Shown one piece after another: positions 55,458 to 64,000 of a DNA stretch of 64,000 nucleotides. The translations under genes were made by a program, and so were the position numbers. Location: positions 759,630-823,629 of the forward strand of contig NZ_CP040602.1 in NCBI RefSeq assembly GCF_005885815.1, read 5' to 3'. The notes under the pieces are model-generated. The model was not told the DNA's origin and ran no database searches. It saw only the letters and a list, made by a program, of their open reading frames with translations. Origin of the DNA: Thiomicrorhabdus sediminis. GTDB taxonomy: Bacteria > Pseudomonadota > Gammaproteobacteria > Thiomicrospirales > Thiomicrospiraceae. Within the stretch, counting starts at the first letter, position 1; each line of letters starts with the position of its first letter.

Positions 55458-56882
55458 ATGTTGATGAAGACACGACACAATAGTTCGTTAAAGGTTGCAG
55501 GCTTGTTGAATCAATTGAGTGCTGCCGTTGCCTTGACCTTTTTAGTCAGTACCACGGCAATAGGGCAGGGTTCGACAGCGCATCAAGGCGGATTGCAAAC
55601 TATGGATATGGGTCTAAGCCCCTTGTTCAATTTGGCGCTGCAAAACAGTCCGGCGATTCTCCAAAGGCAGGCTGATCAACAGCAAGCCTATTATGGTTTG
55701 CAGCAGGCTGAGAGTGAATTGGGTGCTCAGGTTATGCTCAACTCGGAATTGAGCTATTCGGTAATGTCGGAAAAACGCTTTGCGCGCACCGCCAATCAGC
55801 TGGTAGCGACTTACTCCTTGTATCAACCTCATCAGCAAGATAACCGCGAGGCCGCCAAATATCAATTTTTGGCGCAACAGAAGGGTATCGTTGAACAACA
55901 GCAACAGGTGGTGATGCAGGTGGCGAGCCTTTATATTGATTATTGGCAACAACAGGAGAATCTGCGTTATCTGCAAAAAGAGAAATCGTCCATCAATAAT
56001 ATTATTAAACAGCTGCAGCAACGTTTTCAGGTCGGTCTGCAAGATTTGAACGATATTGCCGAGATACGCTCTCGTCTTGACTTTAATGAGGCAGAGTTGC
56101 TGAAGGCGCAAGCGGATTTGCAACGTACTAGAGCCGCCTTGCTCGCCCAGCTGGGGTTACAGTCGTTACGCGAGCTGAAAATTTATTTGGCGCAACATAA
56201 GCGCAGCGAGTTATTAACTCATGCTGCAGATCAGGGCGACAAAATTGCCTTGTTTGATGTGGATAAGCTGAAAGCCGAGTTGCTGGCGCTGAATAGTGCG
56301 CAGAGTGATATCAATAGTGATCAATTTTGGTGGCAACTGGTTCAGTCTCATCCTGCATTACAGGGATTAACGGCAAAAACCAACGCCTCTTATCAGCAAG
56401 AGAAGGCGATCGAAAACCTTTATGGGCCTCAGGTCGAAGCATTTGGTGCCTTGGTGTATAACGATTCGGATAAGAATTTTTATGATGATATGCGCGGCGC
56501 TCGTGCTGGTATACGTTTGAATGTGCCGCTTTATCTGTCCGGTAAAAGCGAATCAAGCATTGCTAAACAGCGTCAGCAGAGCCTGTCGATCAAGGCACAA
56601 AAACGCCAGGTCGCTTTGCGGTTACAATCTCAGGCCTATAATGCCTGGATAGGCATTCAAAGTGGCAAAAGCCGTTATCAGGCTTTGCAGCAGGCTTTGG
56701 TTTCCAGTCAACAAGCGTTGCAAGCCAGTGAGCAGGCTTTGAAAACCGGGCGCCGTAATGTCCTTGATTTATTGGATGCACAAAGACATCTGCATCGAAT
56801 TCAGCGAGATTTACCGCAACTTAAGGCTCAAATTTGGCTAAACTATTATCAACTTCTCTGGTCGCTGGGGCGTTTAGCCTAA
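55458..56882 (+). CDS. cusC: TolC-family outer membrane channel (CusC-like)
   Basis: 474 aa from ATG 55458, chosen because GGAGGAGG ends 7 bp before it; the open frame also starts at a TTG overlapping the cusA stop. Signal peptide without a lipobox, unlike classical CusC lipoproteins. Long coiled helices typical of OEP channels (RDALLAQ-like repeats, DLNDIAEIRSRLDFNEAELLKAQ region about residues 190-212 and DLLDAQRHLHRIQRDL near the end). Completes the tripartite metal pump. Confidence 0.88.
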   Translation: MLMKTRHNSSLKVAGLLNQLSAAVALTFLVSTTAIGQGSTAHQGGLQTMDMGLSPLFNLALQNSPAILQRQADQQQAYYGLQQAESELGAQVMLNSELSYSVMSEKRFARTANQLVATYSLYQPHQQDNREAAKYQFLAQQKGIVEQQQQVVMQVASLYIDYWQQQENLRYLQKEKSSINNIIKQLQQRFQVGLQDLNDIAEIRSRLDFNEAELLKAQADLQRTRAALLAQLGLQSLRELKIYLAQHKRSELLTHAADQGDKIALFDVDKLKAELLALNSAQSDINSDQFWWQLVQSHPALQGLTAKTNASYQQEKAIENLYGPQVEAFGALVYNDSDKNFYDDMRGARAGIRLNVPLYLSGKSESSIAKQRQQSLSIKAQKRQVALRLQSQAYNAWIGIQSGKSRYQALQQALVSSQQALQASEQALKTGRRNVLDLLDAQRHLHRIQRDLPQLKAQIWLNYYQLLWSLGRLA

Positions 56883-56963
56883 GGCGAACAAATTTACTAT
56901 CAATATCAGCTGTGCCTTACTGTCTTATGGCAGGCACAAGCTCAATAACACAAGGAATGATGT

Positions 56964-57347
56964 ATGTATTATCAGGTAGAGACAGATAAGTCTTTCGACC
57001 AGGCTGTAGAAGATCTACAGGCTGCAGTGACGAACAACCAATTCGGTGTGTTACACATCCATGACTTGGGTGGAACCATGCGTTCTAAGGGCGTTGATTT
57101 TAAAGAGGACTGCAAGGTTTTTGAGGTGTGTAACCCAGTAAAGGCGTCACAAGTATTGGCTATCGATATGCGTTTAAATATGGCGCTGCCTTGTCGTATT
57201 TCAGTGTTTACCGAGAAGGGGCAAACCAAGATCGGTATGATTGAACCGGTAAAAATGCTCGATATGCTGAATAATGACGAAGCGTTAAAAAGCATTGCCG
57301 CCGAAGTGGAAACCAAGACCAAGACCATGATTGACGAAGCGAAATAA
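56964..57347 (+). CDS. DUF302 family protein
   Basis: 127 aa, soluble. N terminus MYYQVETDKSFDQAVEDLQ, FGVLHIHDLGGTMRSKG, CKVFEVCNPVKASQVL and LPCRISVFTEKG match DUF302, a small alpha/beta fold of unknown function often found near metal or sulfur genes. AAGGA before the ATG; followed by a terminator. Probably the last gene of the efflux operon. Confidence 0.88.
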   Translation: MYYQVETDKSFDQAVEDLQAAVTNNQFGVLHIHDLGGTMRSKGVDFKEDCKVFEVCNPVKASQVLAIDMRLNMALPCRISVFTEKGQTKIGMIEPVKMLDMLNNDEALKSIAAEVETKTKTMIDEAK

Positions 57348-57402
57348 ATCTAACCTAAAGCCAACTATATTTTAGGTTTTTAGTGGCAAATATTACCTGT
57401 CA

Positions 57403-57428
57403 AAGCCCGGGTTACTCGGGCTTTTTTA
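57403..57428 (+). terminator. Terminator after the DUF302 gene
   Basis: AAGCCCG, loop GGTTACT, CGGGCTT and a T run. Confidence 0.9.
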
Positions 57429-57434
57429 TGTCAA

Positions 57435-57466
57435 TAAAAAACCGCCAGAGCAGAGCTGCTGGCGGT
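57435..57466 (-). terminator. Terminator of the DUF2189 operon
   Basis: ACCGCCAG and CTGGCGGT arms, 10-nt loop; on the minus strand they are followed by TTTTTTATT. Confidence 0.85.
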
Positions 57467-57549
57467 AACTGAACTAGCCTCTTGCAATCGAGGGCCAAGA
57501 GTCGTGTATTTATTATTGATAATTTTCTGGGCGTTTATTGACCCAGAGC

Positions 57550-57675
57550 TTAATGAGTTAAGGTTAAAGCAGCTTTTGCTAATGGTGAGTGCATCATTGC
57601 CGATGAGGTGCTGATACTCATCATTACCAAAGCTACTATAATCGCCACAGTGGATACTCTGTGTTTATGACTCAT
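57550..57675 (-). CDS. Small exported or membrane peptide (41 aa)
   Basis: ATG 57675 with AAGGA 9 bp upstream. MSHKHRVSTVAIIVALVMMS then SISTSSAMMHSP: a signal-peptide-like N terminus with a possible cleavage after TSSA, leaving about 15 residues. 27 bp after the DUF2189 gene and before its terminator, so in the same operon. Missed by length filters. Function unknown. Confidence 0.5.
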   Translation of the reverse strand: MSHKHRVSTVAIIVALVMMSISTSSAMMHSPLAKAALTLTH

Positions 57676-57702
57676 GTCTAACATCCTTGTGCTATGAGGC
57701 TA

Positions 57703-58536
57703 TCAACTCGGATTAATCGCTGGATAGCCGTCATCAATTTCAATCAAATCATTAAAGGCATGCCAACTGGCGTAACCGAGTAGCGGCATAATGAGTAACA
57801 TCGCTCCACCTAAACTGACCATACCAAGGGTTAGTAAGGCGCCGATGACTAGAGCCCATAAGGCCATGACGCCTTTGTTTTCCATGACCACTTCAAAACT
57901 CAGAATCATTGCCGAAATGGCTCCGATTTTGTTGTCTTTCAGCATCAATGGAATGGTGATGACACTCAGGCTGAATACCAGCAAAGATACCAATGAGGCG
58001 AGAATCATAAACATGGTGAGAAATTCCATACCTTGAGCCGAGGTCAAGAAACTCATCAGACCTTGTTCAGGGTTTACGATGAGCAACCCGTCCGAGACCG
58101 CAACGGCAGCAATCAGCGGAGTAATTCTTGCCCAAATGGCTGTGATAATACCCAGACATAAGGCAAAAAGAGCAATATTGCTAAGGTTGCTTCGCCAAGA
58201 TGTGATGACATCGAAAAACTCAACGGGTTTGCCTTCTTCCAAGCGGTGGGCAACATAATATAAACCCGTCGCTAGAAAAGGCGATAACATGACAAAGAAG
58301 GTGGCGATTTTGAACATCATCACCGGTTCGTTTCTAAAGGCAAAATATACTGATGCGACCGAAACAGCCATAATCACACCGAAAAACAGTGAAATGCCTG
58401 GAGCTCGCGCCATGTCTTGCCAGCCTTGTGACAACCAGTGGAATACTTGCGAATATTGCACATCTTTTGATACGACATGCTCGCCGTTTTCCAAATAATG
58501 GTCGTGGGTGTGTAATGCAGCAGGTGAATGTAACAT
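57703..58536 (-). CDS. DUF2189 integral membrane protein
   Basis: 277 aa from ATG 58536, chosen because GGAGGG lies 7 bp upstream (the open frame also extends to a TTG at 58551 that would include this site). Six predicted helices. VFHWLSQGWQDMARAPGISLFFGV and GLYYVAHRLEEGKPVEF are DUF2189 marks. His-rich N terminus HTHDHYLENGEH. Function not known. Confidence 0.85.
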   Translation of the reverse strand: MLHSPAALHTHDHYLENGEHVVSKDVQYSQVFHWLSQGWQDMARAPGISLFFGVIMAVSVASVYFAFRNEPVMMFKIATFFVMLSPFLATGLYYVAHRLEEGKPVEFFDVITSWRSNLSNIALFALCLGIITAIWARITPLIAAVAVSDGLLIVNPEQGLMSFLTSAQGMEFLTMFMILASLVSLLVFSLSVITIPLMLKDNKIGAISAMILSFEVVMENKGVMALWALVIGALLTLGMVSLGGAMLLIMPLLGYASWHAFNDLIEIDDGYPAINPS

Positions 58537-58551
58537 CTGACTACCCTCCAA

Positions 58552-59000
58552 TAAATGCTAGATTTAGTGCTAGTTAAGTTGCTGTTTTGCATTGCAAAAC
58601 AACTTTTGAATTTAATTTTTTTACAGTTTCAATATACGTCAGATTGACTCAGTCCGGTAATTGAATTTTTAAATCTGAGCGGATAATAGCTTTAAATATT
58701 AGATTTAACTTATGTATCAAAAGGTTATATTATTGGCGTACGGACAAAAAGGCCGAGCGCTTTCAATATATAAGACCGTAAATGGTCGGTTTGATTTCAT
58801 TTTAGATGTAAGCTTTTCTTTGATTGAGTCGTATGGTTTGCTACATAAAAGGATTTGGGCTATAAAAAAATAAGTTAACCGCAAAATATATTTGATTACT
58901 TTAGGTTTGCTGAAGCGTTAGTATGAAATAACAGAAAACCTATGTATTCAGTAGGATAAATACTATTTTTGCATAAGTTGGCAACCAAAAAGGGGGGGCA
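58552..59000. other. 449-bp stretch without a gene
   Basis: Low-complexity AT-rich DNA with a small GACC/GGTC hairpin near 58780. No coding frame, tRNA or terminator recognised. Upstream region of the DUF2189 operon. Confidence 0.55.
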
Positions 59001-59283
59001 ATGCAGCGCAGCTCCTCTCAAGCAGATATACAAAAACCGTTTTCCTTAAAAAAAATGGCTGTATCAGAATGGCGTGAATGGGCTGCTCTGGATTTTGCTA
59101 TTGTTTGTCTTGATTTCGATGCTCTATTACCTGAGCAGTGAGCATAACTGGAAAACCGAATTTGCCGCTTATAAGCATGCCAATGAAAACACCGATTTGG
59201 CCGAATTAATCCATCAAGCTGACGAGGCCGTTTATCAAGCCAAGGCCTCTGGACGTAATTGCATTTGCGTTTATGAAGCTTGA
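59001..59283 (+). pseudogene. Broken diguanylate cyclase
   Basis: ATG 59001 (AGGGGGGG upstream) begins MQRSSSQADIQKPFSLKK. A run of eight A at about 59048-59055 shifts the frame; with one A fewer it would continue WLYQNGVNGLLWILLLFVLI, a membrane helix. After about 20 more residues it jumps directly to LIHQADEAVYQAKASGRNCI, the last segment of a GGDEF domain. So an indel plus a large internal deletion. Confidence 0.75.
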
Positions 59284-59304
59284 GCTGAGAATGATTAACT
59301 CATG

Positions 59305-60597
59305 CTATTTAATGGCGTGGTAAATTTTGAGTTGTCTTGGCAAATAGGTAAACTCAATCGGCGCGCAATCCGGTAGGCCGTTTTTAAAGGCAATTTGGCG
59401 CTCTCCTTGCACTAAAGGGCGCAAGTAATTCAGACCGGCTTCGCTGATATCCATACCATCTTCGCTTAGATATTCATCCGGCACCAACTTTTCTAGGTTA
59501 GCCACCTCTTGCAGTTCTACATTGGTAAAGTCGTAAGCAAAAGGGCTCTCATTGGTTTGACGAATCACAGGCAGTACGCCATGTAGATTTTCAACCGCTG
59601 CCAGTACCGCATGCTGGCCGGCATCATAGGCCATCTGCCAATCTATTGCCGATACCAAGTGGCTGGCCGATCTCTGGCAATAATCCGGAATCGCACAGTG
59701 AGTCTTGCTGTCAAGGTGGTCGCCCACCAGATGTGCCAATGTCGAACCGACACCGCCTAACTGAACATAGTCGCGTTCATGGGTATGTTCAATATTGGCG
59801 ATCGATAAATAGTCGCCGTTCTTATCCATTAAACCTTCGGAAACGGCACATACACAATAACCATGTTGGCCAATCAAGTGATCGAGTTTTGCCAGAAAGG
59901 CTTCCTTGTCAAAAGCCCTTTCCGCCGGTAAAAGGATCAAGGGGACATCTTTAACGACATCCTTAACCAAGCCCGCTGCCAAGGTCAACCAACCGGTATT
60001 GCGTCCCATGGCCTCCATGACAAAAAACTTGGTTGAAGTTTCATGCATAGAGAGAATATCCATGGTCGCTTCAATAAAACTGGTTGCCAAATATTTAGCG
60101 GCACTGCCAAACCCTGGGCTACAGTGACTCAGATCCAGATCGTTATCGATGGTTTTCGCCACACCGACACAAATCACCTTGTGACCACGGGAAGAGCAGT
60201 AATCGGAAACTTTTTGTGCGGTAACCATCGAACCATTGCCACCGTTATAGAAGAAATAACCGATATCATAGGTTTTAAAAACCTCTAAAACGCGTTCGTA
60301 TTGAGCGGGGTTATGATCCAGTGGATCCAAATCAAAACGGCAGGCTTTTAAGGCGGCTCCCGGTTGGCTTTTGAGCTTTTCCAGATCGTCATCACTCAGT
60401 TGCGCCAGATCAACCAGTTCTTCTTCCAATACGCCCTTTATACCGTTAATGGCACCGTAACAGCGACCAAAGGTTTCTGGATACTGTTTAACCGTTTCAA
60501 TCACCGCCGCGGCACTGGCATTGATGACGGCGGTAACCCCGCCTGCCTGAGCGTATAAGACATTTTTTGCATGGGGCGCAGAGGTAATTAAACTCAC
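59305..60597 (-). CDS. pfp: Pyrophosphate-dependent 6-phosphofructokinase
   Basis: 430 aa, GTG start with AAGGAATTC upstream. NVLYAQAGGVTAVINASAA, FFYNGGNGSMVTAQKV, GVAKTIDNDLDLSHCSPGFGSA and EAMGRNTGWLTLAAGL are PFK landmarks; the GGNGS and KTIDNDL form (Lys in place of the ATP-enzyme Gly) indicates PPi as phosphoryl donor. Reversible, so usable in glycolysis and gluconeogenesis, as in autotrophic sulfur oxidisers and methanotrophs. Confidence 0.92.
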   Translation of the reverse strand: MSLITSAPHAKNVLYAQAGGVTAVINASAAAVIETVKQYPETFGRCYGAINGIKGVLEEELVDLAQLSDDDLEKLKSQPGAALKACRFDLDPLDHNPAQYERVLEVFKTYDIGYFFYNGGNGSMVTAQKVSDYCSSRGHKVICVGVAKTIDNDLDLSHCSPGFGSAAKYLATSFIEATMDILSMHETSTKFFVMEAMGRNTGWLTLAAGLVKDVVKDVPLILLPAERAFDKEAFLAKLDHLIGQHGYCVCAVSEGLMDKNGDYLSIANIEHTHERDYVQLGGVGSTLAHLVGDHLDSKTHCAIPDYCQRSASHLVSAIDWQMAYDAGQHAVLAAVENLHGVLPVIRQTNESPFAYDFTNVELQEVANLEKLVPDEYLSEDGMDISEAGLNYLRPLVQGERQIAFKNGLPDCAPIEFTYLPRQLKIYHAIK

Positions 60598-60661
60598 GAA
60601 GAATTCCTTTTTAACGATATCGGTTAAGGGTTATGAGAAGCGTTTCAATATTGCTTGAAAA

Positions 60662-61846
60662 TTAAGCGTCTAGACAAATTTTATCGTTTTGTAGCTTGAT
60701 TGCCAGTTCTCCACGCAATAATTTTTGCAGAGTGCTACCAAGTAGATACTGACGCCAGCCGATCAGTTTAGTTTGATCCGGTTGACGTATTAGCGCCAAA
60801 AGCTCGTCTTTATTGATCAACTGGGTGGTGTTAAGTTTATAGTCTATCGACAACTGTTGGCTGTAGGCATACAAAACATCAAGAAGAATTTCTTCCTGCA
60901 CGCTCGCTTTCGCCTGTTTCGGTGGCGCTTTGGGTAATTGCTCGCTATCCAGCGCAAATACCTCGTCAATCAGTGCAACCCATTGCTGGCCGAACTCCTT
61001 AACACTGGATGCTTTGATATTAGGCACCTTATAAAGCGCTTTTTCGGTTTTCGGCGGGCGTTTGGCAATCTGAATCAAACAGTCATCACTCAGAGGCCAT
61101 TTTTTCGGGATATCATGCTCTTGTGCATAGCTCTCTCGCCATTGGGCTAAAACTTGGGCAATAGCCAGATGTTTGCCTTTAAGGTTGCGTGCCGCGCGGA
61201 TTCGCTGAATGGCCTCTTCCGGGTTAATGTCGTAGAGGGAGCTGTCCAATAAAGCGAGACAATCTTCGGCAACAGCGGCTAATTGCTCCGTATCGAGTTG
61301 CTGACGATATTTCTCATACAACGGTGCCAGATAACGCACATCGTCTAATGCATAAGCAATCTGTTTTTCGGTAAGAGGGCGCTGGTGCCAGTTGGTACGG
61401 GTCTGACTTTTATCAAGCCTAATACCGAGTTCGCTTTCAATTACTCGGGAAAACCCCGCTATATCACCATGTTGTCTGAAAATGGCGGCGATTTGGGTGT
61501 CGAAAATCGCTTGCGGCATTATGCCTTCGAGTTGATACAAAACCTCAATATCCTGACGCGCTGCATGAAACACCTTGATGACATTCGGGTTCGCTAATAG
61601 CTCAACCAAGGCGTGTAACGGTTTGTCAGTTTGCGCCGTATCTACGATCGCCAAAGGATCGATAATCGCTGCTTGACCTAGGCAGTCTTGGATCTGTACC
61701 AGGCTTAATTGAGGATAATAGGTATCGACACGGACAAATTCGGTATCAATCGCCAGCCAACTGAGAGCTGAATTTGCTAGAATCTGCTGGCAGTAGTCGT
61801 TTAATTGCGCTTCGGTATCAATGGATAAGTAGGATGGTTTGCTCAT
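60662..61846 (-). CDS. rnd: Ribonuclease D
   Basis: 394 aa from ATG 61846. 3'-5' exoribonuclease that trims tRNA ends. DEDD exonuclease domain: WLAIDTEFVRVDTYYPQLSLVQ, VFHAARQDIEVL, QIAYALDDVRYLAPLYEKY. HRDC domain around 215-285 (ARNLKGKHLAIAQVLAQWRE). Normal length. Divergent from mpl, starts 58 bp apart. Confidence 0.95.
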   Translation of the reverse strand: MSKPSYLSIDTEAQLNDYCQQILANSALSWLAIDTEFVRVDTYYPQLSLVQIQDCLGQAAIIDPLAIVDTAQTDKPLHALVELLANPNVIKVFHAARQDIEVLYQLEGIMPQAIFDTQIAAIFRQHGDIAGFSRVIESELGIRLDKSQTRTNWHQRPLTEKQIAYALDDVRYLAPLYEKYRQQLDTEQLAAVAEDCLALLDSSLYDINPEEAIQRIRAARNLKGKHLAIAQVLAQWRESYAQEHDIPKKWPLSDDCLIQIAKRPPKTEKALYKVPNIKASSVKEFGQQWVALIDEVFALDSEQLPKAPPKQAKASVQEEILLDVLYAYSQQLSIDYKLNTTQLINKDELLALIRQPDQTKLIGWRQYLLGSTLQKLLRGELAIKLQNDKICLDA

Positions 61847-61904
61847 AAGCGTAAAGTTTAAGAGCAACGTTAGAATAGAGCAAGTAAAGAGCAGGGATAA
61901 ATTA

Positions 61905-63281
61905 GTGAAACCGCAAAAAATTCATATCTTAGGCATTGCAGGAACTTTTATGGGGGGAATTGCACAAATTGCCAAGGCGATGGGACACATTGTGACGGGT
62001 TCCGATAAGGCGATTTATCCCCCTATGAGTACTCAGCTCGAACAGGCCGGTATTGCCGTTGATGATGACCAGTCTATTGCGTTTTTGAATCAATCACCCG
62101 ATTCGGTGGTCATCGGTAATGCGATGAGCCGGGGTCATACTCAGGTTGAAGCCACTTTGAACGCACAGCAGGTCTATACCTCTGGACCACAGTGGTTGGC
62201 GGAAAATATTCTTAAAGACCGCTGGGTAATTGCGGTCGCAGGAACTCACGGTAAAACTTCCACCGCTTCCATGGTGGCGTGGATTCTTCAATATGCGGAT
62301 TTAAATCCCGGCTTTCTGATCGGCGGTGTGCCGGAAAACTTCGGTGTCTCGGCACGCTTGGGGGATTCACCGTTTTTTGTTGTCGAGGCCGATGAATATG
62401 ACACGGCGTTTTTTGATAAGCGCTCCAAATTTGTCCACTACCACCCTCGGACCTGCGTCTTGAATAATCTGGAATTTGACCATGCCGATATCTTTGACTC
62501 CCTAGCGGATATTCAAAAACAGTTCCATCATCTTGTTAGAACGGTACCGGGTAATGGCTTGATTGTCATGCCCGACAACCAGTCCGCTTTGGATGAGGTT
62601 ATCGCTAAGGGGTGTTGGACACCGGTCGAAAAACAAGGTCAGGAACACGCCGATAATGCATGGCATTATGAATTGATTACTGACGACGGTTCGGCGTTTA
62701 GCGTGTTTTATCAAAATGAAAAACTGGGCGATGTGCGTTGGCAGATGTCCGGTTTGCATAGCGTCAGCAATGCCCTTAGTGCCATTGCCGCCGCAGTGCA
62801 TTGTGGGGTGCCGCCCAAGATGGCCGTGGAATCTTTAAGTGATTTTAAAGGGATTCGCCGTCGTATGACATTAGTGGGTGAGGTCAATGACATCAAGATC
62901 TATGATGATTTTGCCCATCATCCGACGGCAATCGCCACCACCTTGCAGGGGGCGCGTAAACAGCTCAATAATAGTAAACGAAGCGGGCGTCTGATTGCGG
63001 TTTTTGAACCGCGTTCCAATACCATGCGTATGGGAATTCATAAAGCCACCTTGCCGAAGTCGTTTATTGACGCCGATGCGGTGTACGCTTTTATTGATCC
63101 AGAGTGGAATTGGCAATTAGCGCAAGAACAGTTTGAAATGCCGGTTTTTGTGCAGCACAGTTATGACGATTTACTTGAAAAGCTGACAGCAGAATTACAG
63201 CCGGGTGACAATGTGGTGATTATGAGCAACGGCAGTTTTGGCGGTATTCACCAAAAACTGCTGGCCAGTTTGCAAAATTAG
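61905..63281 (+). CDS. mpl: UDP-N-acetylmuramate:L-Ala-gamma-D-Glu-meso-DAP ligase
   Basis: 458 aa. Recycles the murein tripeptide. GTG 61905 with AGGGAT upstream gives the standard start KPQKIHILGIAGTFMGGIAQ; the longer frame to 61839 overlaps rnd. Mur ligase P-loop AVAGTHGKTSTASMVAWIL, VVEADEYDTAFFDKRSKF, NNLEFDHADIF and FAHHPTAIATTL are all present. Confidence 0.96.
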   Translation: MKPQKIHILGIAGTFMGGIAQIAKAMGHIVTGSDKAIYPPMSTQLEQAGIAVDDDQSIAFLNQSPDSVVIGNAMSRGHTQVEATLNAQQVYTSGPQWLAENILKDRWVIAVAGTHGKTSTASMVAWILQYADLNPGFLIGGVPENFGVSARLGDSPFFVVEADEYDTAFFDKRSKFVHYHPRTCVLNNLEFDHADIFDSLADIQKQFHHLVRTVPGNGLIVMPDNQSALDEVIAKGCWTPVEKQGQEHADNAWHYELITDDGSAFSVFYQNEKLGDVRWQMSGLHSVSNALSAIAAAVHCGVPPKMAVESLSDFKGIRRRMTLVGEVNDIKIYDDFAHHPTAIATTLQGARKQLNNSKRSGRLIAVFEPRSNTMRMGIHKATLPKSFIDADAVYAFIDPEWNWQLAQEQFEMPVFVQHSYDDLLEKLTAELQPGDNVVIMSNGSFGGIHQKLLASLQN

Positions 63282-63292
63282 TCAGGGCTTGT

Positions 63293-63376
63293 ATGTGGGC
63301 ATTTGTTGAAATCGTCGTGCTCATCATTCTCGTTGGCGGGATCCTTTGGATGATTAAACCGCCGAAACCTAAATGA
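63293..63376 (+). CDS. Tiny membrane protein (27 aa)
   Basis: ATG 63293 to TGA 63374-63376, CAGGG upstream. One helix (FVEIVVLIILVGGILWMI) and a basic, Pro-rich tail KPPKPK. 11 bp after mpl. Plausible but short. Confidence 0.4.
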   Translation: MWAFVEIVVLIILVGGILWMIKPPKPK

Positions 63377-63501
63377 ATCGATGATATCGGTCTGCTGAAT
63401 CGGGGGGCAAGCCTGGCCATTTAATCTCTGTAATGAAACGGCATCCGATCTGAGATTTTTACCACCAAGTCAATCGCTAGGTAAAAGTGTTCTCAGCCGA
63501 G

Positions 63502-64000
63502 CTATGATTTTCCTACTGGCGACTCGCACAGGTGGGTTTGATTTCGTCCAGCTTGCTTCGCTTTATAAAGTGCTGAGTCAGCACAACGCATGATCTCATT
63601 GACATTAAGTTGTACGTCTTTGGATAAGACTTCAGCAATACCACAGCTCAAGGTATGTTTAATTTGTTGATTGCAGTAGTATGTCGGGTTGTTGGCAAAC
63701 TGCAAACGAATCCGTTCTGCCAGTTCCCAGGCTTCCTCGATCGAGTTGAGTGCGACTAATATCGCAAACTCCTCTCCTCCAAACCTGATGGCGACATCTT
63801 CTGCACCACAGTTCTGTTTGATCAAGCAACCGAGTTCTTTCAAAACAACATCCCCGCCATCATGACCATAGTTGTCATTGATCTCCTTGAATGAATCCAG
63901 ATCGATAACCAACATAAACAAAGGCAAGGAGCGGTCGTTGAGGTTGTTGTAATAGTCGGTATATCGCGATTGCAGTAATCTTCGATTGCCAAGTTCGGTT
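63502..64000 (-). CDS. GGDEF diguanylate cyclase, C-terminal part (cut by window edge)
   Basis: Frame open to the window edge (TELGNRRLLQSRYTDYY at its start). Domain: MLVIDLDSFKEINDNYGHDGGD, catalytic RFGGEEFAIL and the end CADSALYKAKQAGRN. The active-site form GGEEF is functional in this family. N-terminal sensor lies outside the window. Confidence 0.93.
   Translation of the reverse strand, partial: TELGNRRLLQSRYTDYYNNLNDRSLPLFMLVIDLDSFKEINDNYGHDGGDVVLKELGCLIKQNCGAEDVAIRFGGEEFAILVALNSIEEAWELAERIRLQFANNPTYYCNQQIKHTLSCGIAEVLSKDVQLNVNEIMRCADSALYKAKQAGRNQTHLCESPVGKS

Noticed and set aside
57370-57392. TAGGTTTTTAGTGGC near the DUF302 terminator, identical over 15 bp to the right end of the IS3-family element.
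   Set aside because: Similarity does not extend inward into transposase codons or outward to the ATTCA tip; probably chance.

Overview
The window reads as the chromosome of a gammaproteobacterium. The order glmM-tpiA-secG-tRNA-Leu followed directly by a 14-gene nuo operon, a PPi-dependent phosphofructokinase, an nuoN-linked DUF2818 gene and a heavy load of copper export and c-di-GMP genes suggest a sulfur-oxidising Thiotrichales relative (Thiomicrospira, Hydrogenovibrio or Thiomicrorhabdus). That placement is inference from gene order and protein character; no database was searched.

Layout: (1) 1-16410 is core: the end of glmM, tpiA, secG, tRNA-Leu(GAG), complete nuoA-N, terminator, DUF2818 gene. 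(2) 16516-29585 is a mosaic genomic island in the 3' half of an initiator tRNA-fMet gene. It is bounded by a 49-bp direct repeat (16546-16594 and 29537-29585). It carries a tyrosine integrase, an excisionase-like gene, a second integrase of another family stopped by one in-frame amber codon, small genes, an orphan antitoxin, an IS3-family element, and a three-gene AT-rich operon. That operon encodes an OLD-like ATPase/TOPRIM nuclease, a short UvrD-like helicase and a PLD-type nuclease. (3) 29641-49881 is again chromosome-like: an integrase fossil, two signalling genes, a copper operon (copA, copB and a leader gene), a subtilase with a C-terminal MopE-like metal motif, frameshifted manC, a ParA/basic-protein pair, cobT, and a c-di-GMP cluster (GGDEF-EAL, HD-GYP, histidine kinase with a PhnD-like binding protein). 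(4) 50213-57347 is a copper/silver RND efflux operon (cusBAC-like) with a Cys/His-rich leader gene and a DUF302 gene. (5) 57435-64000 holds a DUF2189 membrane protein with a small secreted peptide gene, a broken diguanylate cyclase, pfp, rnd, mpl, a tiny membrane protein gene and a diguanylate cyclase that runs off the window.

How it works together: the nuo operon encodes a proton-pumping complex I. CopA/CopB and the Cus pump protect periplasm and outer membrane from copper. Several sensors feed c-di-GMP turnover. The best candidate for an undescribed system is the three-gene operon at 22387-25805. It resembles Gabija (GajA plus GajB) but has a shorter helicase and a third gene with HxK and GSxN nuclease motifs. 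It sits between a fossil IS end and an intact copy of a related IS in the same orientation, and a perfect 10-bp-arm inverted repeat lies in front of it.
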